Part shown: positions 59,481 through 64,000 of the stretch, piece by piece
Position numbering within the stretch: the first letter of the stretch is position 1
How the letters are laid out: every line of letters begins with the position of its first letter
NCBI GenBank assembly: GCA_027575765.1
Contig: JANBPT010000064.1
Location: 22,619-86,618, forward strand
Source: Tieghemiomyces parasiticus
Lineage: Eukaryota; Kickxellomycota; Dimargaritomycetes; Dimargaritales; Dimargaritaceae
Length of the DNA: 64,000 nucleotides
Direction: 5' to 3'
The notes under the pieces: generated by a model
Told to the model about the DNA's origin: nothing
What the model saw: the letters and a program-made list of their open reading frames with translations, nothing else
Database searches by the model: none
Program-made: the position numbers and the translations under genes

Positions 59481-60365
59481 GGTGAATATTCTGAGTAGAG
59501 TAAGAACGTGGTCAGAGACAGCAGGGCAAAGAGTTAGGAAATAGGTTCAGCCAAAGAGAAGCCCATCGCTATACTTAGCGGGGCATATTTCGGATGAAAA
59601 GTACCCCCGTCAGGTCAAATCAGTTTGAAGATCGCCACCAGATGCAAGCGGACCGCGTGCCAATCGCATCTATCCCGCCATCGTCAACCCTCGAGGTCGC
59701 TCTCGTCAAGATTCCATACTCGCGTCCGGACAGGTACATCGGTTGCCTCGAAACAAAAGAAATGGCGTCCCGGTGTCTCCTCGCTGGTCGAGAACCCCTT
59801 CTCCGAAGATGGATGACGGGCCTAAAAATAATCTCGTGGAGACGGATGGATGGATGGATGCGATATCGGCCGGCGGCCGGGCGTGGGAAGGGAAGCAGCC
59901 TGACGGGCGTGATAGGCGGACGTACCGAAAGTCGTCTTGATGACCGAAACGGCAATATCAGAAACGAAGACTAGGAGTTGAAGAGGCGGGCCAGCGACGG
60001 GAGCCCTTCGGGTACACCTTTGAGGTTTCCGATGGCGTTGACGGGGGGGGGGAGGCTATACTGCTGAGGGCTTAACGAGTAGTGCCTTGTCGACTCCCAT
60101 TCTCCGCCCAGATCCTCCTCCACCCCGCCCTGATGGCGTCGAGGCTCTAAGGGGTAAAATTCTCACGTGATGATATCCCCCCTCACTGGGCTTTAACTGA
60201 CTTAACGTTTGGAGGGATACCACTATTGAGGCTGTCTTGGTAATGATAAAGTCAGGGTCGTCAATGACAGTCTTAGCCTATATGGGCCAACTGGCATTTT
60301 ATTAACTACCAATAGAGCCACTCTCCACCGTGCGTATCGGCGGGCCCTGGCGGAATCTGCCAGGC
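59481..60365. other. Intergenic region RPL29/SGT1
   Basis: RPL29 promoter and probable 5' UTR intron, then the SGT1 3' flank. It holds GGAT repeats at about 59.85 kb and a TCACGTGA octamer at 60163. Confidence 0.45.
60163..60170. promoter_or_regulatory. TCACGTGA octamer upstream of RPL29
   Basis: A palindromic E-box-type site 683 bp before the RPL29 ATG and past the SGT1 stop. Confidence 0.45.
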
Positions 60366-61456
60366 TTAGTACTTCTTGGCCGTCATGCCCTCCGGTGGCT
60401 GGGTCTCCACAGTGCCCTGACCAACCTTCTCCCAGTCGGTGCTTAGGCAGGTGCCGTTACTCTCGACATAGCTCTTCATCATGGCCCGCTTAGTCTCGTC
60501 TGACGCGTCCTTATAGATCGTCTGGAACAGCTCGTTCAGGGCCTGGTCGCCTTCGGCCTTATTTTCCGGGTCCTGCTCGGCCTCCCGGGCCAGCCGGTCC
60601 CAGTCCACGGGGGCCTTCCGGGCGGCCGATGACGGATAAGCGGGTGGAGCGGGATTGTTCGAGCTGGTGTTCATGGCCGGGGCTGGAGCGGAAGTATTAC
60701 CATCTGGGGCCTCCAAGGACGTCCACTGGATCCCAGTCAGTTTCTTTTGCAGATAAATTTCCACTTTGGTGGACAGGACCTCGTAGCCGCTGGCCGTCGG
60801 ATCAATCTCGCCGGCTAGTGGATCCAGATCCAGTACGTAGTTACCGCCGGCTGGGAGCGCAAGGCAGACCGTCAAAGCCTGCGGCTCAAAGGTGACCTCG
60901 ACAGCATCGGCCGATACTTTTTTGGCGAAAATACTGATGTAAACCCTTGTATCGTTCTGATACCATTCGTGCCTGGTAGGTGGTGGTGTTACCATGGGCA
61001 TGGAAGGGGGGCGGAAGTTGAAAAATAGGTATCGATGCATCGTCGGACGGAGAGGGGGTTAGTGGAGCCCATGGTAAGCCAAGGGTCGCATAGGGTTGTT
61101 TCAATGGGTCTAGGCGGGGGCTCTGGCATTACAAATTCACTTACCGACACTGCGCCATGACTATCCGAGGGTTCGCTGGGGCTGGGGCTGGCTTGGCTTG
61201 GTTCCTTTTTGACAGTGGAGCTGCAGGTTAGAGGTTGATGCCTATTCCGAAATACCAAGTTAAGACGAGATGGAATGTGTGATGGGGTCGAAACAAGCGG
61301 AATAGACGGTCTGAAAACGGAATTAGCGCAACAGGAACGTCCGCAAGGTAAGTCAGGCGACCGCACGACAGGTTGGAACTTTGGCGAAGCTTAACCTTTT
61401 CCACATTTCCCCCACATGCCTCTGCTACCACCCTATGCACTGAGCTCACTGAGCAT
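60366..61456 (-). CDS. SGT1: Sgt1-like CS/SGS cochaperone without TPR domain
   Basis: Best model: exons 61456-61450, 61220-61145 and 60972-60366, giving 229 aa. The CS domain starts at RHEWYQNDTRVYISIFAKKV and the SGS domain covers APVDWDRLAREAEQDPENKA to PPEGMTAKKY, the invariant Sgt1 end. Sgt1 links Hsp90 to SCF ubiquitin ligases and kinetochore assembly. The middle exon encodes a Lys/Pro/Ala linker (NQAKPAPAPANPRIVMAQC) read in the frame set by the 60972 acceptor. The 7-nt first exon (ATGCTCA then GTGAGC) is phase-compatible but weak; a start at the internal ATG at 61158 is the simplest alternative. No TPR repeat was seen upstream, in contrast to yeast and human Sgt1 but like the Drosophila form. 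Confidence 0.85.
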
Positions 61457-61766
61457 TGGTCCGAGTTAGCTCTAGCGGATTCCACCCCCCCCCTCCCCAC
61501 CCCCGCGTACTCCTAAGCAGACCTGTAAACCAACTGCTGCCGCAGTTACTGTCGACTAAACGTAACCACATACAACCTTTTAGGTAGCATATGGTCAGAG
61601 CGCACGGCATTAGCACCGCCTACGCCCAATATATCCGACGTCGTCTAATTCGAGTTTCTACCCCATGCCGTTTCTCTGAAAGCTTGTTCATTCACTTCAC
61701 GGAGTTCCTCCGAGGCCCTCACTTGACTCCTCAAACCTATTGGCCTTTCCGCCGCCATCAGTTGAC
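61457..61766. other. Divergent promoter region SGT1/MCM8
   Basis: About 310 bp between divergent starts under the SGT1 model used here. No gene was recognised. Confidence 0.45.
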
Positions 61767-64000
61767 ATGAGCAGCCCTAAGCGAGCCCGCCTGGACCCAC
61801 CCCCGGGCACCGTCGTGTGGGACGGCATTCCAGAGTTGGACATTTATTTTGCTGGCCAATGTACGTACCCTAAAATGGAGTCCTTGGTGTCACTGCCAGC
61901 GTAGTCCGCCGCAGTGCGAGGCCAGCAAGGCCCAATACGGTCTGCCGGTGCAGCGTTAACCCGGCCCAACTGCATTTCTGACCTTGTATTATTGTTTTTT
62001 TTAAAAAACTCCCCTTACCCTCACGCAGCCCTCGACTACGACGAGGACCTACAGCCATTTCTCGACCACTTGTACCAGTTCTTCAAAAGATGTGGCGTCC
62101 GGCCGGTAAGCTTCGATGATAGCGACATGATACTTCGACCGCCGCGTCCACAGCCTCTCCCCCCTCTTAACCCGCGTCCAATGACTAACTTTATGTCTAA
62201 ACCGTTAAAATTCATGATGCGGTCACCCCCAGAGCCTACCTCACCGGTCCGTAGCGGTTAATTATGCTAAACTGATCGAAAGTGAAGACCGGGCGTGGCT
62301 GACGGAGGTGATCGCCCGCAAGCCACAACTGGCCCTGAACGCCATGGGCCTCGCATGCACCGCCGTGCTGCGCCAAGAACCGCGGTTCCGGGATCTGTTC
62401 GTTGATAACCCCACCGCCCGCGATAGGCTCCAGGTGCGGCTGATCAACTACGAACCGGTGACACCGCTCAAGAGCCTCAAGTCTAATTTAGTTGGTAGGT
62501 ATGGCGGCAATAGGGCATGTCCGACTGCCCCCGCGATTGGCCTTTATCATCTACTTCACTAACGACTTGTCACTGAGCTCTATCGCCGGATAATATGCGT
62601 AAACCTTCAATGTCTTTCAGGAAAACTGATCTGTATCCGCGGTACTGGTAAGTTGTGCCTTTTGGCCCGGGTCACTGCTTACCACTTCCCCCGCCGAATC
62701 GGAAGTCATATTTATATCTATACCCTAAACCTACCATCTGTTTACCGTCTACCCCTGCACTCAACCCACACCTTCCCTCCCTACTTGCAGTCGTGCGTAC
62801 ATCCCTGGTTCGCCCGCTGCTACTCCAAGTCTCCTTTGTGTGCGCGGGTTGCAACCGCCGTCAAATCATCAAGGCGGAGGATGGCAAGTACAACAAGCCC
62901 ACCAAGTGTTACACGCCGGGCTGTAAATGCCGCGAGTTTATACCTGAACGAGGGACCCAGGGCGAGACGGAGACCGTGGACTGGCAAAAGATCCGCATCC
63001 AGGAAAAGTTTGGCGACGACCGCCTCGACTCGGGGCGCGTGCCTCGCACCGTGGAGTGTGAGCTCACCCACGACCTGGTCGACAGCGTTCTCCCCGGGGA
63101 CGTGGTCAACTGTACGGGTATCATCAAGGTGATCCAGTCCAGCGGCGAGGCAGGTGGGGGTGGTCGGGGCAAACGGGCCCAGAATGCCATGTACGTCATG
63201 TATCTGGATGTAGTGGCCATCGGCCGGATCGGTGCCACCGTGGCCGATCCGACGGCCGAGTTGGGGACCCCCGACGCCGTTAACAGCAAGGATGCGATCC
63301 AGTTTACGGCTACCGACCTGCGCTTCATCCGCGAGATATTCCAGGAACCCCAGCTGTTCCGCCTGGTCGTCAATTCGTTCTGCCCGGCCATCTACGGCAA
63401 CGAGCTCATCAAGGCCGGAATCCTGCTGTGCCAGTTCGGCGGTAAGCGGCGCCAGCAGCCCGACGCCGCAATGGCCGCCAACCACGTTCCCATGCGGGCG
63501 GACCCGCACATTTTGGTGGTAGGGGACCCCGGCATGGGCAAGTCCCAGATGTTGACCGCGGCGGTCCACGTGGCGCCACGCGGGGTCTACGTGTGTGGGA
63601 GCAGCGGTATCTCATCCTGCGGTCTGACCGTGTCCATATGTAAGGACCCGGCCACCGGCGATTTCGCCCTCGAGGCCGGGGCGCTGGTCCTCGGGGACCA
63701 AGGGTGCTGCTGTATCGACGAGTTCGATAAGATGACCTCTGACCATGACGCGTTGCTGGAAGCTATGGAACAGCAGTCCATCAGTATCGCCAAGGCCGGC
63801 ATCGTATGTAACTTGCCCGCCCGCACCAGCGTCATCGCCGCCGCAAACCCCGTGGGTGGCCATTACAATAAGGCCAAGACGGTGTCCGAGAACCTCAAGA
63901 TGGGGAGCGCCCTACTGTCCCGTTTCGACCTGATCTTTATCATGCTCGACCGGCCCAACTTACAGCGCGATGCTTTCCTCTCGCACCACATCATGGCGGT
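61767..64000 (+). CDS. MCM8: Minichromosome maintenance helicase MCM8, 3' truncated by window
   Basis: Exons 61767-61860, 62029-62105, 62233-62494, 62621-62647 (a 27-nt microexon) and 62791 to the window end agree in phase, giving 555 residues so far. The N-terminal domain contains VRLINYEPVTPLKSLKSNLV then GKLICIRGTV, and a zinc finger VCAGCNRR with CYTPGC. The AAA+ core has Walker A VVGDPGMGKSQML, Walker B CCCIDEFDKM and the arginine-finger region MGSALLSRFDLIFIMLDRPN. VCGSSGISSCGLTVSICKDP and NPVGGHYNKAKTVSENLKMG identify MCM8 rather than MCM2-7. MCM8 with MCM9 acts in homologous recombination and crosslink repair. Most Dikarya lack it. The C-terminal winged helix is beyond the window. Confidence 0.95.

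Noticed and set aside
61145..61220. Reading of the SGT1 middle exon as STVKKEPSQASPSPSE
   Set aside because: That frame is out of phase with the CS-domain acceptor at 60972; the frame NQAKPAPAPANPRIV joins directly to RHEWYQ.

Overview
The window is nuclear DNA of a fungus outside the Dikarya. The genes are compact and rich in CpG, and most are split by short introns (about 80-230 nt, GTRAGT donors, some TACTAAC-type branch sites). The products are orthologues of universal eukaryotic proteins. Two genes that most Dikarya have lost are present: MCM8 and the ciliary/nuclear protein CFAP20 (BUG22). That fits an early-diverging lineage, and the compact style suggests Zoopagomycota, but the genus cannot be set from sequence alone.

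Layout, left to right: a 5'-truncated S28 serine peptidase (+); an Efm2/Rrg1-like family-16 methyltransferase (-); a questin-oxidase-like protein (-); a GT15 alpha-1,2-mannosyltransferase (-); RPL7 (+), with a hairpin array in intron 1 and a C/D snoRNA in intron 2; BUD23 (-); SKI8/WDR61 (+); RabGGTase alpha BET4 (-); eIF3b (-); RPA1 (+); HIG1/RCF1 (-), divergent from ATP synthase subunit g (+); CDC37 (-); an importin-11/KAP120 karyopherin (-); a GRX3/4 monothiol glutaredoxin (+); TOF1/Timeless (-), divergent from CFAP20 (+); a 1.5-kb CpG-depleted mobile-element remnant; eIF3g (+); mitochondrial PheRS (+); SRP54 (-); proteasome alpha5 (-); OST48/WBP1 (-); a dicarboxylate-type mitochondrial carrier (-); RPS8 (-); RPL29 (-); SGT1 (-); and MCM8 (+), which runs off the right edge.

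The genes are housekeeping and form no operon or obvious cluster. They cover translation and ribosome biogenesis (RPL7, RPS8, RPL29, eIF3b, eIF3g, BUD23 and the snoRNA), the secretory route (SRP54, OST48, GT15, RabGGTase), mitochondria (RCF1, ATP20, carrier, PheRS), DNA replication and repair (RPA1, TOF1, MCM8) and Hsp90 cochaperones (CDC37, SGT1). Five TCACGTGA octamers lie only between genes, four of them closest upstream of translation genes, which suggests a shared bHLH-type regulator.

The least ordinary items are the run of near-perfect hairpins in RPL7 intron 1, the snoRNA in RPL7 intron 2 with a recognisable 25S target, the CpG-poor island at about 41.1-42.66 kb, and several extremely small first exons, one of which is only the ATG.
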